Source of the DNA: Acaudatibacter sp050729515
GTDB taxonomy: Bacteria > Pseudomonadota > Alphaproteobacteria > Caulobacterales > Caulobacteraceae
NCBI GenBank assembly: GCA_050729515.1
Contig: JBOHLG010000002.1
Span: 124,001-188,000 of the forward strand
Length of the DNA: 64,000 nt
Direction: 5' to 3'
Shown here: in pieces, positions 26,033 through 34,852 of the stretch
How positions within the stretch are numbered: the first letter of the stretch is position 1
How the letters are laid out: each line of letters begins with the position of its first letter
The notes under the pieces: model-generated
Told to the model about the DNA's origin: nothing
Seen by the model: only the letters and a program-made list of their open reading frames with translations
The model's database searches: none
Translations under genes and position numbers: made by a program

Positions 26033-27475
26033 ATGAGCGAGGGGGCGAGGATCGCCCAGCCAGTCGGCGCCGGCGGGCGCGGCGCGTCGCTCGAGCGGGC
26101 GATGCCGGGCGTCGGCGGGCTCCTCCTCACCCTTTCCAACATCACCCCCGCCGCCTCGGTCTTCGTGATCGGCTCGCAGGTGATCGCCGAGGCCGGGTCG
26201 GGAGCGATCTGGAGCTTCGTCTTCGCCGCCGCGATTTGCGTTCCGGTGGCCCTGGCCTACGCCGAGCTTTCCAGCGCCTTTCCGGTCGCCGGCCAGGAGT
26301 ATTCGCTGGTGGGTAAGACGCTCGGCCCGCCGTTCGGCTTCGCCGCGCTCGGGCTCAATGTCCTGGGCGGAGCGTTCAGCCAGGCGGTGACGGCGCTGGG
26401 CCTCGCGGTCTATCTGGCGATCGCCGTCCCGGGCGTCCCGGTCCTCGCCACGGCGATCGGAGCGACGGCGGCCTGCACCTTGATCGCCATCCTCAACATC
26501 CGGGTGAACGCGCTCGTCACTGGCCTCTTCCTCTTCTGCGAGCTGGCGAGCCTCGGCGCGGTCGCCTGGCTCGGCCTTTCCCATCCGGCGCGCGGGATCG
26601 GGGCGGTCCTTCTGCATCCCCTGGCGCGAAGCGCGGCGGGCGGCCTCCTCCCGGCGTCGGTCTCGACCATCGCCATTGGCGCCGCCGGAGCGATCTTCGC
26701 CTTCAGCGGATTCGGCTCGGCGGTCTCCTTCGGAGAAGAGATCGTCAAGGTCCGCTCCAGGATCGGCTGGGTGATCGTCCTCGCCCTCCTCTTGGCCGCG
26801 GTCTTCGAAGTGACCCCGATCTTGGGCGTGGTGCTGGGCGCGCCGGGTCTTCCCGCCCTCCTGGCGAAGGCCTCGCCAGTCACCGCCTTCATCTTCGAAG
26901 GTGGAGCGCTCTTCGCCCGCCTCGTCGCCGTGGGCGTCGCCATTGCGATCTTCAACGCCATGATTGCAACCAGCCTCATCAACGCCCGCCAGGTCTTCGC
27001 CGCCGGCCGCGACAAGGCCTGGCCGGCCCCGCTCAACCGCTTCGCCGTCCTTGTCCATCCGCGCCTTCGCTCGCCCTGGCCGGCCACCCTCTTCGGGGGC
27101 GTCCTCACCGCCGCGATGTGCCTGATGCGCCTCCAGGATCTCGTCCTCCTCACCGCGACAGGGCTCCTGGGCACCTATGCGATGGTCGCCGCCGGCGCGC
27201 TCCGCGGCCGCCTCACCGGCGCCAGCGCCCAAGCCTCCTGGCGCGCCCCCGCCGGGAAGGCGGTCTTCCTCCTGGCGCTCGCCGGGGTCCTCGCCATCGC
27301 CTGGGCCGAGTGGGAGGATCGCGCGACCGGCCGGCCCAGCCTCCTCGCCAACCTCGCCATAATGGCCGCCTTCGCCCTCTATTGGGCGCTCTTCGCGAGA
27401 CGCAAGGGCGTCTGGGCCTTCACCGGGCCGGGGGGCGCGCTGCTCGTGGGGCCATCGGCGGAGGCCCGCCCATAA
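26033..27475 (+). CDS. APC-superfamily amino acid permease
   Basis: This is a 480-aa protein with about 12 membrane helices. The N-terminal TM1 carries LLLTLSNITPAASVFVIGSQ, similar to the substrate-binding unwound helix of APC permeases. TM6 has AIGAAGAIFAFSGFGSAVSF, and FGEEI near 237 is typical of the group. It probably imports an amino acid or a related compound. It lies just before the DUF969/DUF979/DUF2891 operon, 12 bp away, which suggests a shared transcript for amino-acid-like substrates. Confidence 0.88.
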   Translation: MSEGARIAQPVGAGGRGASLERAMPGVGGLLLTLSNITPAASVFVIGSQVIAEAGSGAIWSFVFAAAICVPVALAYAELSSAFPVAGQEYSLVGKTLGPPFGFAALGLNVLGGAFSQAVTALGLAVYLAIAVPGVPVLATAIGATAACTLIAILNIRVNALVTGLFLFCELASLGAVAWLGLSHPARGIGAVLLHPLARSAAGGLLPASVSTIAIGAAGAIFAFSGFGSAVSFGEEIVKVRSRIGWVIVLALLLAAVFEVTPILGVVLGAPGLPALLAKASPVTAFIFEGGALFARLVAVGVAIAIFNAMIATSLINARQVFAAGRDKAWPAPLNRFAVLVHPRLRSPWPATLFGGVLTAAMCLMRLQDLVLLTATGLLGTYAMVAAGALRGRLTGASAQASWRAPAGKAVFLLALAGVLAIAWAEWEDRATGRPSLLANLAIMAAFALYWALFARRKGVWAFTGPGGALLVGPSAEARP

Positions 27476-27486
27476 GCGGCGCCCAC

Positions 27487-28218
27487 ATGCTGAGCCTTCT
27501 TGGCATCCTCGTGGTCGTCGTCGGCCTCTTCTTCCGTATGAACCCGATCCTGGTGGTGACGACCGGGGCGATCGTCACCGGACTCCTGGGCGGACTTCCG
27601 CTGCACGGCGTGATCGCCGCGCTCGGCAAGGCGTTCAACGAGGCCCGCTTCATCTCCATCGCTTTCCTCGTCCTGCCGGTGGTGGGCCTGCTCGAGCGCG
27701 CCGGTCTGCAGGAGCGCTCCGCCCATCTGGTCTCGCGCCTGCGCGGCCTTTCGGTCGCGCGCCTCCTGGGAGGCTACATGATCGTGCGTCAGCTCTCCGC
27801 CTCGTTGGGGCTTCCCATCGGCGGCCAGGCCAACATGGTCCGCCCGCTCCTCGCGCCCATGGCGCTCGCCGCCGACGAGGCGAAAAACGGCCCGGCCGAG
27901 GAGCGGCGCTCGGCGCTCATCCGCGCCCACGCCGCGGCGGTGGACAACATCGGAGCCTATTTCGGCGAGGACATCTTCATTGCGCTGGGATCGGTCCTCC
28001 TCATCGTCGCGGTGCTGCGCCAGAACCGGATCGAGATCGCCCCGCTCCAGGTCGCGTTCTGGGCCATCCCCACCGCGCTTCTCGCCCTGGCGGTCCATCA
28101 GACCCGGATCTTCCTTCTCGGGCGCACTCTGAGGGAGGCGAAACCCGCCCCGGCGGGCGGGGCGAGCGAGGGTGAGGAGGAGGCGCCGCACGCGGAGCCC
28201 CAAGGGCAGTCGAGATGA
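27487..28218 (+). CDS. DUF969 permease subunit (5-oxoproline transporter type)
   Basis: This is a 243-aa membrane protein that starts at the ATG 27487. LLGILVVVVGLFFRMNPILV and RQLSASLGLPIGGQANMVRPL are characteristic of DUF969. AAVDNIGAYFGEDIFIALGS follows. DUF969 and DUF979 proteins were linked by mutant fitness data to 5-oxoproline (pyroglutamate) uptake in other bacteria. The C-terminal 35 residues are charged and disordered. Its stop overlaps the DUF979 start (ATGA), so the two subunits are made together. Confidence 0.9.
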   Translation: MLSLLGILVVVVGLFFRMNPILVVTTGAIVTGLLGGLPLHGVIAALGKAFNEARFISIAFLVLPVVGLLERAGLQERSAHLVSRLRGLSVARLLGGYMIVRQLSASLGLPIGGQANMVRPLLAPMALAADEAKNGPAEERRSALIRAHAAAVDNIGAYFGEDIFIALGSVLLIVAVLRQNRIEIAPLQVAFWAIPTALLALAVHQTRIFLLGRTLREAKPAPAGGASEGEEEAPHAEPQGQSR

Positions 28219-29165
28219 TCGGGATCGGCTTCGCCTATGTCCTCGCCGGCCTCGTCTTCGCCGTCATCGCTCTCTTCAGCGCGCTGGATGGCGCCAATCC
28301 CAAGCGGTGGATGAACGCGGCCTTCTGGGGCCTCTTCGCCGCCAGCTTCCTCTTCGGGAATGTTCTGGGCGACTTCGCCAACGGCGTCCTCGTCATCGCC
28401 CTGGTGCTGGTGGGCGGGATCGGGGGCCTGGGGATCGGGGCCCCGGCGACGACCAGCGCTCCGGAGCGGGCGGCGAGCGCCAGGCGCCTGGGCGAGCGGG
28501 TCTTCCTTCCCATCCTCGCCATTCCCGTCGTCTCGATCGCCGGCACGCTCCTCCTGGCCCACATCCGGATCGGCGCCGCGCCGCTCGTCGATCCCAAGCA
28601 GGTGACGGTAATCTCGCTGGCCCTCGGCGTCATCATCGCCATGGTCCTCGCCCAGGCCCTGATCCGCGCTCCGCTCAGGGCCGGAGCGGAGGAGGGGAGG
28701 CGGCTGATGGACCAGGTCGGCTGGGCGGCGATCCTGCCCCAGCTCCTCGCCGCGCTCGGCGCCGTTTTCGCCCTCGCCGGTGTCGGGGGCACCGTGAGCC
28801 GGCTCATCGGAGCCTGGATCCCGCTGGACAATCGCGTCGTGGTGGTCGCGGTCTACTGCGTGGGAATGGCGATCTTCACCCTCATCATGGGAAACGCCTT
28901 CGCCGCCTTCCCGGTCTTGACCGCCGGCATCGGCGCCCCGCTCATCGTTGGCAAGTTCGGCGGCGATCCGGCCGTGATGGGGGCGGTGGGCATGCTCGCC
29001 GGCTATTGCGGGACCCTGATGACGCCCATGGCCAGCCAGAACATCGTACCGGCCGCCCTGCTCGAACTCAGAATAGGGGCGGTGATCCGCGCCCAGACGC
29101 CGACCGCCCTCTTCGTCCTTTTGGGCAACATCCTCCTCATGGAATTCCTGGTGTTCCGCTTCTGA
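28215..29165 (+). CDS. DUF979 permease subunit (5-oxoproline transporter type)
   Basis: This is a 316-aa protein with 9 or more membrane helices. NPKRWMNAAFWGLFAASFLFGN near the start and MGNAFAAFPVLTAGIGAPLI in the middle are DUF979-like. YCGTLMTPMASQNIVPAALLE near the C-terminus resembles the re-entrant motifs of ion-coupled carriers. It should form the transporter with the DUF969 protein encoded just upstream. Its stop overlaps the DUF2891 start by one base. Confidence 0.9.
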   Translation: MIGIGFAYVLAGLVFAVIALFSALDGANPKRWMNAAFWGLFAASFLFGNVLGDFANGVLVIALVLVGGIGGLGIGAPATTSAPERAASARRLGERVFLPILAIPVVSIAGTLLLAHIRIGAAPLVDPKQVTVISLALGVIIAMVLAQALIRAPLRAGAEEGRRLMDQVGWAAILPQLLAALGAVFALAGVGGTVSRLIGAWIPLDNRVVVVAVYCVGMAIFTLIMGNAFAAFPVLTAGIGAPLIVGKFGGDPAVMGAVGMLAGYCGTLMTPMASQNIVPAALLELRIGAVIRAQTPTALFVLLGNILLMEFLVFRF

Positions 29166-30193
29166 TGCACAGCCTCGATCTTTCCACCGCTTCGCGCCTC
29201 GCCCGCCTCGCCCTTTCCCACGTCGAGCGCGAGCATCCGGTCGCCCTTATCCATGTCGAGAGCGCGCCGGGCGATCTGGCGAGTCAGCGAGCACTCCACC
29301 CCGTCTTCTTCGGAAGCTTCGACTGGCATTCTTCGGTCCATACCCACTGGCTTCTGGCCCGAGTGCTGCGCCGATTTCCCACAGTCCCGGAGGCTCAGGC
29401 GATCCGTGCGCGTCTGTCAGCCGCCTTCACGCCGGCCAATGTCGCGGCCGAGATCGCCTATTTCGAGCGGCCGACCGCCCACGGCTTCGAGCGCCCCTAC
29501 GGATGGGCCTGGCTCCTCAAGCTGGTGGCCGAGCTGGACAAGGCGGAAGGCGACGAGGCGCGCGCCTGGGCCGAAGCCCTCGAGCCCCTCGCTCGCCTTC
29601 TCGCCCGCCGCTTTGAGGCATTCCTTCCCAGGGCCGATTATCCGGTCCGCGCCGGGGTCCACTCCAACACCGCCTTTGCGCTCTGCCTCGCCCTCGAGTG
29701 GGCCCGCGGGGCCGAGGAAATCGCGCTTGAGCAGCTGATCTCGGCCAAGGCGCGCGCCTGGCACATGGCCGACGCCGACTGTCAGGCCTGGGAGCCATCG
29801 GGCGACGACTTCCTCTCTCCGGCCCTCGTCGAGGCCGAGCTGATGGGCCGCGTTCTTCCCAAGGACGAGTTCCGGCCCTGGCTCGCGAGGTTCCTGCCGA
29901 GGCTCGGGGCGGGCGAGCCGGCGAGCCTTTTTGCCCCGCCGACGGTGAGCGACCGGAGCGATGGTAAGATCGCCCATCTCGACGGTCTTTCCCTCTCCCG
30001 CGCCTGGTGCTGGCAAGGGATGGCGGCAAGGCTCGGGGCGCGTGATCCGATGGCCTCGCGGGCTCAGGAGGCCGCCGAGCGCCACCTGGAGGCGGGCCTC
30101 GCTCATCTTGCCGGCGACTACGCTGGCGAGCACTGGCTGGCGAGCTTCGCCCTTCTGGCGCTGGAGGGAGCGCCGGGCTTAGGGGAGGACTGA
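29165..30193 (+). CDS. DUF2891 protein
   Basis: This is a 342-aa soluble protein that starts at the ATG 29165, overlapping the DUF979 stop (TGATG). HPVFFGSFDWHSSVHTHWLL near 43-62 is the DUF2891 signature. YGWAWLLKL and HSNTAFALCLALEWAR are further family-like helices of an (alpha/alpha) barrel. The invariant Asp and His residues suggest a metal-dependent or hydrolytic active site, but no reaction is known. Linkage to DUF969/DUF979 suggests that it acts on the imported compound, perhaps 5-oxoproline or a derivative. Confidence 0.88.
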   Translation: MHSLDLSTASRLARLALSHVEREHPVALIHVESAPGDLASQRALHPVFFGSFDWHSSVHTHWLLARVLRRFPTVPEAQAIRARLSAAFTPANVAAEIAYFERPTAHGFERPYGWAWLLKLVAELDKAEGDEARAWAEALEPLARLLARRFEAFLPRADYPVRAGVHSNTAFALCLALEWARGAEEIALEQLISAKARAWHMADADCQAWEPSGDDFLSPALVEAELMGRVLPKDEFRPWLARFLPRLGAGEPASLFAPPTVSDRSDGKIAHLDGLSLSRAWCWQGMAARLGARDPMASRAQEAAERHLEAGLAHLAGDYAGEHWLASFALLALEGAPGLGED

Positions 30194-30243
30194 ACCATGG
30201 CCGAGCCTCCGGGCGAGGAGGCCGCCGCCCGCCACAACGAGGC

Positions 30244-31587
30244 CTAAGGCACCGCCGCCGGCGCCGCCCTGCGCAATCTGGGCCACCCGATGTTTGGAAA
30301 GAGGAAGACGCCCACCAGGCTCACCGCGATGGCGAAAGTCAGGTACCAGCCGAGCATCATCGGCCGATGGGTGATGTGGATCAGCCACTTGATGACGAAC
30401 TGCGTGGCTCCGCCGAAGATGCCGATGGCGAGGGCATAGACGGTGCCGAACGCCGCCGAACGGATCTGCGGGGGAAGGCAATCGACCATGGTTGCATAGG
30501 AGGCGCCGTTGCACAGAGGCCCGATGGCGGCGAGCAGAGAGGTGCCGGCGAAAAGGACGAGGATGCTCGGATGGCCGGTGATGAAGAGGAAGACGATCGG
30601 CGAGAGGACGAGCGCGGCGACCAGCGGCCAGATCATCAGCGGCGCGCGGCCGAAGCGGTCGGCGAGCCTCGCCCCGATCCAGATTGCGCCCATTCCGATG
30701 AGGGTGGTCAAGACCGTGCGGCCAAAGGCGACGTTGGCGTCCATGTGGAGCGAATCCATCGCCCAGGTAGTGAGATAGTTGGTGGCGTAGGTCGACATGG
30801 TCCCGCCGACCAGGAAGATGAAGCTCGCCGCCAGGACCCTCTTGTGGTCGCGAACCCTGGTCGCCGGGATCGCCGCCGTCGCCGGGTGGGAGGGGCCTGC
30901 CGGCGGCTTCGCCTCGAGGGTCTCGGGAAGCTTGGCAAGCACCCAGAGGCCATAGGGAACGACCGCGACGCCCAGCAAGAACACGATCCTCCATCCATAG
31001 GCCTGGACCGCGGCCGCCGGCATGAGGAGGGTGATCCCAAGCCCGATCGCGGAGCCCGCCACCACCGCGCACTGCTGGGAGATCGCCTGGAGCGAGGTGT
31101 AGAAGGCGCGCTCCTTCTCCGGCGCCGCCTCGAGCAGATAGGCCGTGGAGGGTCCGACTTGGCCGCCGAGCGCGAAGCCCTGGATCAGGCGGAAGAGGAT
31201 GAGGAGGGCCGGGGCGATCCACCCGATCGCCTTCGCCGGCGGGGTGGCGGCGACGCCGAGCATGCCCAGGCCCATGAGGCCGAAGGTGAGGAGCATGGCC
31301 GGCCGGCGGCCGAACCGGTCGCCCACCGATCCCAGGACGATGCCACCGATGGGTCTGGCGAGGAACCCCACCCCGAACGTCGCCAGGGAAGCCAGGAGGC
31401 TCGCCGAGGCGCTGTGGGAGGGAAAGAAGGCCCGGCCGATGTAGATGGCGAAAAGGGCGTAGGTAATGAAGTCGTAGAAATCGAGCGCATTGCCGGCGCT
31501 GACCGCGACGATATGGGAGATCGGGACCGCGCGAGGCACCGGACCGGGCGGGGTAAGGATCTCCGCGGCGGGCGCGTCGGCGGCCAT
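30244..31587 (-). CDS. MFS transporter, metabolite:H+ symporter (MHS) family, copy 2
   Basis: This is a 447-aa protein with 12 predicted membrane helices. The MHS pattern is visible: AGNALDFYDFITYALFAIYIG at TM1, GVGFLARPIGGIVLG, then the loop 2-3 motif GDRFGRRPAML. RLIQGFALGGQVGPSTAYLLE lies at TM4. The family imports dicarboxylates, aromatic acids, proline-betaine and similar compounds. It starts one base from the stop of a close paralogue and was probably produced by tandem duplication. It converges with the DUF2891 gene. Confidence 0.9.
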   Translation of the reverse strand: MAADAPAAEILTPPGPVPRAVPISHIVAVSAGNALDFYDFITYALFAIYIGRAFFPSHSASASLLASLATFGVGFLARPIGGIVLGSVGDRFGRRPAMLLTFGLMGLGMLGVAATPPAKAIGWIAPALLILFRLIQGFALGGQVGPSTAYLLEAAPEKERAFYTSLQAISQQCAVVAGSAIGLGITLLMPAAAVQAYGWRIVFLLGVAVVPYGLWVLAKLPETLEAKPPAGPSHPATAAIPATRVRDHKRVLAASFIFLVGGTMSTYATNYLTTWAMDSLHMDANVAFGRTVLTTLIGMGAIWIGARLADRFGRAPLMIWPLVAALVLSPIVFLFITGHPSILVLFAGTSLLAAIGPLCNGASYATMVDCLPPQIRSAAFGTVYALAIGIFGGATQFVIKWLIHITHRPMMLGWYLTFAIAVSLVGVFLFPNIGWPRLRRAAPAAVP

Positions 31588-32933
31588 CAGATCGCCTTTT
31601 GACGCACCGGGGGCTCGTCCTCGTTGGCCGGTTTGGGCATCGCCTTGGCCGGCGCGGTCTCAGGAGCGAGCACGGCGGCGATGAGGGCGAGCGAGAGGGC
31701 GCCCATCATGTACCAGCCGGGGACCATGTGATCGCCGGTGGCGGTGAGGAGGGCCTTCAGGACGAACTGGGTCGAGCCGCCGAAGATCGAGATCGCGAAG
31801 GCGTAAACGAGGCCGACGCCGCTTGCGCGGATGCCGCCGGGCAGGCTCTCGGTCAAAAAGACGATCACCGGGGCCGAATTGATGTTGGTGAGCGCCGCCA
31901 GGACCCCCATGCCGATGAAGAGCGTGGCGACCGAGGGCTCATGGACGATGAACCAGAAGGCGATCGGGGCGGCAATGATCGCCGGGACCGTGGCCCAGAT
32001 CATCAACGGCCGCCGGCCCCACTTGTCGCTGATCCAGCCCGCCCAGGTCACGGCGACGAGGCCCACGACGCCGGCCACCACGCTGACCCCGAAGGAGACG
32101 GGCCCGCTCATCTTGAGAGTGTCGAGGGCGAAGGTGGTGATGTAGTTGCTCGAATAGGTGACCATCGTCCCGCTGGTCAGCAGCAGGAACCCCAGGATGA
32201 TCGCGCGTCGGTGGGCGAGGACGAGGCGGCCGAGCGGGACCTTGACCGCGGCGCCGAACCGTTTCGCCTGCTCGACGGCGCTGAAGGTTTCGGGGACCCG
32301 GGCCCGCAGCCAAAGGCCGATCGGAACGATCACGACGCCTATTCCGAAGGCGATCCGCCAGCCGTAGGCCTCGGTCTCGGCCGGCGACAGGAAGCTGGTG
32401 ATGGCCAAACCCGCGACGGGGGCAAGCAGGCTCGCCACGCCCTGCGAGGTGTACTGCAGGCAGGCGTAGAAGCCGCGGCGCTCCGGCGGCGCCGCCTCCA
32501 GCATGTAGGCCGTGGAAGGCCCCACCTGGCCGCCGAGCGCAAAGCCCTGGATCATCCGCCAGGTCACTGCGAGCGCCGGTGCGAAGAGGCCGATGTGGGC
32601 GAAGGAAGGCGTCACGGCCAGCCCCGCCATCCCCAGACCCATCAAGGCGATGGAGATGACCATCGCCGGGCGACGGCCGATCCGGTCGCCGAGCGGTCCC
32701 AGGACCATGGCCCCGATCGGTCGGGTCAGGAACCCCACACCGAAGGTCGCCAGGGCCATGAGCAGATTGGCCCCGGCCGAACCGCCGGCCGGGAAGAGGT
32801 CTCGTCCGATATAGACCGCGAAAAAGGCGAAGGTCAGGAAGTCGTAGAATTCCAGGGCGTTGCCGATGGTGACGGCGGCGACCTGGGCGATAGTGGGCTT
32901 GGAATGGGCGATAGGCTCGTCCGCCTCCTCCAT
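31587..32933 (-). CDS. MFS transporter, metabolite:H+ symporter (MHS) family, copy 1
   Basis: This is a 448-aa protein of the same design as its downstream paralogue: IGNALEFYDFLTFAFFAVYIG, GFLTRPIGAMVLGPLGDRIGRRPAM, and MIQGFALGGQVGPSTAYMLEA. Twelve membrane helices are visible. The loop between helices 6 and 7 differs from the paralogue, so the substrates may differ. It is the first gene of a two-gene minus-strand operon. Upstream lies the palindrome cluster 32948-33054. Confidence 0.9.
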   Translation of the reverse strand: MEEADEPIAHSKPTIAQVAAVTIGNALEFYDFLTFAFFAVYIGRDLFPAGGSAGANLLMALATFGVGFLTRPIGAMVLGPLGDRIGRRPAMVISIALMGLGMAGLAVTPSFAHIGLFAPALAVTWRMIQGFALGGQVGPSTAYMLEAAPPERRGFYACLQYTSQGVASLLAPVAGLAITSFLSPAETEAYGWRIAFGIGVVIVPIGLWLRARVPETFSAVEQAKRFGAAVKVPLGRLVLAHRRAIILGFLLLTSGTMVTYSSNYITTFALDTLKMSGPVSFGVSVVAGVVGLVAVTWAGWISDKWGRRPLMIWATVPAIIAAPIAFWFIVHEPSVATLFIGMGVLAALTNINSAPVIVFLTESLPGGIRASGVGLVYAFAISIFGGSTQFVLKALLTATGDHMVPGWYMMGALSLALIAAVLAPETAPAKAMPKPANEDEPPVRQKAI

Positions 32934-32947
32934 GATCCGGCCTCCCA

Positions 32948-33054
32948 GAGCGCATCCCGCAAAAGTGGGAATACTTTTGCCACAAGGATGCGCTCAAGAT
33001 TTTGAGTCTGATGCATTTCCCCGCGAGGCGACTCCAGCTCGCCGGAAAATGCAT
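32948..33054. repeat. pair of dispersed palindromes of Hyphomicrobiales type
   Basis: The first palindrome (32948-32995) pairs GAGCGCATCC with GGATGCGCTC and has an inner CAAAAGT/ACTTTTG stem. The second (33011-33054) pairs ATGCATTT...GCGAG with CTCGC...AAATGCAT. The phrases AAAAGTGGGAA and AAGGATGCGCTC resemble repeats I know from many Hyphomicrobiales genomes; that attribution is from memory. Confidence 0.65.
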
Positions 33055-33110
33055 AAGGGGGCGCGCCCTCGCTCGCCGCCGAGCCTAGAGGCTCCTTCGC
33101 GCCTCGCAAA

Positions 33111-33196
33111 GGCTCATTATCGTCGCCGGAGCGGGGCTCGGCTGTGATCTCGCCGGCACCCTTGATTTCTCGAACCACGCCGACGCCTGGCCAGCG
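33111..33196 (-). pseudogene. fossil of a nitronate monooxygenase 3' end
   Basis: Bases 33146-33193 match 34934-34982, the end of the intact nitronate monooxygenase gene, with about five substitutions and a single-base deletion. Read on the minus strand it gives VVREIKGAGEITAE against LVREIKGAGEIVAE. The rest of the gene is missing, so it is a decayed duplicate or a paralogue end. Confidence 0.65.
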
Positions 33197-33360
33197 GCGG
33201 TTGAATCGCGCGCCGCTAGAAGTTCGTCAGATTGAGACGCCTCATTCCGAAGCTCTCGTTTGGAAGCTTGAATCACGATCCAGCTTGGGCGTGAATTGCC
33301 TCAGGCCCAGTTACCGGTACAGGACCAAGATGGCCCCCACCTGATGCAACAAACCTGACC

Positions 33361-34752
33361 ATGCGCAGCGAGTCGCACCGTAGCGAAGGCGATCTTTTGC
33401 TGGTTGCGTTGCTGGCCGTTGTGTGTGGCGCAGCCACCGGCCTGATGGTGGCGATTTTTCGGTTGACCTTGGCCGACACAAATCGTTGGCGGGGCGATTT
33501 GATCGCCCAAGCCCATCGGATTGGCTTGGGCGCCTTCTTCCTCGTGGTCGTCGGATGTGCAGCCGCCGCGGCGACGGCAGCGTGGTTAGTGAGGCGATTT
33601 TCGACCTACGCGTCGGGCAGCGGAATCCCTGAAGTGGAAGCGGCTCTCGCCGGAACACTCCCGCCTGCGCCCGTGCGACGGATATTACTCGTCAAGTTCA
33701 TCGGCGGGATATTGTCGATCGGCGGCGGCATGGCGCTCGGGCCGGAAGGACCTGGGGCTCAGATGGGCGCCGTAAGCGGACGTCTACTTGGAAATTTGTT
33801 TCGCCGCGCCCGGCCGGACGTGCAGGCGTTGGTGGCGGCGGGCGCCGGGGCCGGCATAGGGGTCGCTTTCAACGCTCCGGTCGCCGGCGCCGTCTTCGTG
33901 CTCGAAGAACTCGTCCGGCGTTTTGAAATGCGGATCGCCGTAGCCGCGCTCGGCGCGGCGGCGACCGCGATCTTGGTTTCACGCCTGTTCCTTGGGGGCG
34001 CGCCCGAATTCCACGTTGTGGGCTTGGGGCGCCTTACGGCCGGCGCCGGCCCCCTGTCTTACGCCGGCGCCGCGACATGGCCGCTTTATCTCGCGCTCGG
34101 CGCCTTGGCGGGCATCGCCGCAGCCTTCTATAACTGGCTGATTATAAATGGCTTATCAGTATCCGACCGCTTCCATAGGTGGCCCGCCGAGGCGAAGGCG
34201 GCGGCGATTGGGGCCGTGGTCGGCGCGATCGGTTGGTTCGCGCCGAAACTGATCGGCGCCGGCGATAATATTGCCCAGCTTGTTCTCGATGGTGGGGTCC
34301 TTGCCGGCGAAATACCGCTCTTCTTGGCGATCCGCTTCTTTCTGGGGCCTGCATCCTATGCCGCGCGCACGCCGGGCGGATTATTCGCGCCATTGTTGGT
34401 GCTCGGCGCGTTGATTGGATTTCTTCTGGGCGCGTTGTGCCAACGAGCTTTCCCCGCGCTCGCCATCGAGCCGCAGGCATTCGCCGTGGTTGGCATGGCG
34501 GCGTTCTTCACGGGTGTCGTTCGCGCGCCGATAACGGGGATCGTCCTCGTGATCGAAATGACCGCCGCATTCGAGACTCTTCTGCCAATATTGGTCGCCT
34601 GCTTTGCAGCCATGGTTGCAGCAGACTTGCTCAATGTTCCTCCGATTTACGATTCACTTCGTGAGCGTCTCGCCGCGGAACTGAAGCGGGGGCGAACTCC
34701 TCCCACAACTGCCGAAACTGATAGAGGCAAAAAAGTCCCCTCAGATTGCTAA
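33361..34752 (+). CDS. CLC-family chloride channel/proton antiporter
   Basis: This is a 463-aa protein with the CLC anion-site motifs: GSGIPEVEAAL near 82, LGPEGPGAQMGA near 123 (the gating Glu is kept, but the usual G-[KR]-EGP reads GPEGP), and TPGGLFAPLL near 341. The late helix region has FFTGVVRAPITGIVLVIEM, and PPIYDSL holds a Tyr comparable to the central Tyr of ClcA. It probably exchanges Cl- for H+ across the inner membrane. Codon use and GC differ from neighbouring genes. It sits between two copies of a nitronate monooxygenase 3' end, so it was probably inserted here. Confidence 0.9.
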   Translation: MRSESHRSEGDLLLVALLAVVCGAATGLMVAIFRLTLADTNRWRGDLIAQAHRIGLGAFFLVVVGCAAAAATAAWLVRRFSTYASGSGIPEVEAALAGTLPPAPVRRILLVKFIGGILSIGGGMALGPEGPGAQMGAVSGRLLGNLFRRARPDVQALVAAGAGAGIGVAFNAPVAGAVFVLEELVRRFEMRIAVAALGAAATAILVSRLFLGGAPEFHVVGLGRLTAGAGPLSYAGAATWPLYLALGALAGIAAAFYNWLIINGLSVSDRFHRWPAEAKAAAIGAVVGAIGWFAPKLIGAGDNIAQLVLDGGVLAGEIPLFLAIRFFLGPASYAARTPGGLFAPLLVLGALIGFLLGALCQRAFPALAIEPQAFAVVGMAAFFTGVVRAPITGIVLVIEMTAAFETLLPILVACFAAMVAADLLNVPPIYDSLRERLAAELKRGRTPPTTAETDRGKKVPSDC

Positions 34753-34852
34753 AAAGCGTGATCGTAGCGATGGCCAACGCCGCCGCCGTCAACTCGAAAA
34801 TACGAGCCAGCGCCACCTGCACGGGCCTGCCCCTTCTGAGCTCCGGAGCTAC

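Noticed and set aside
30197..30247. 16-codon frame between the DUF2891 and MFS genes
   Set aside because: It overlaps the MFS stop, has no conservation signal that I can judge, and is too short to support.
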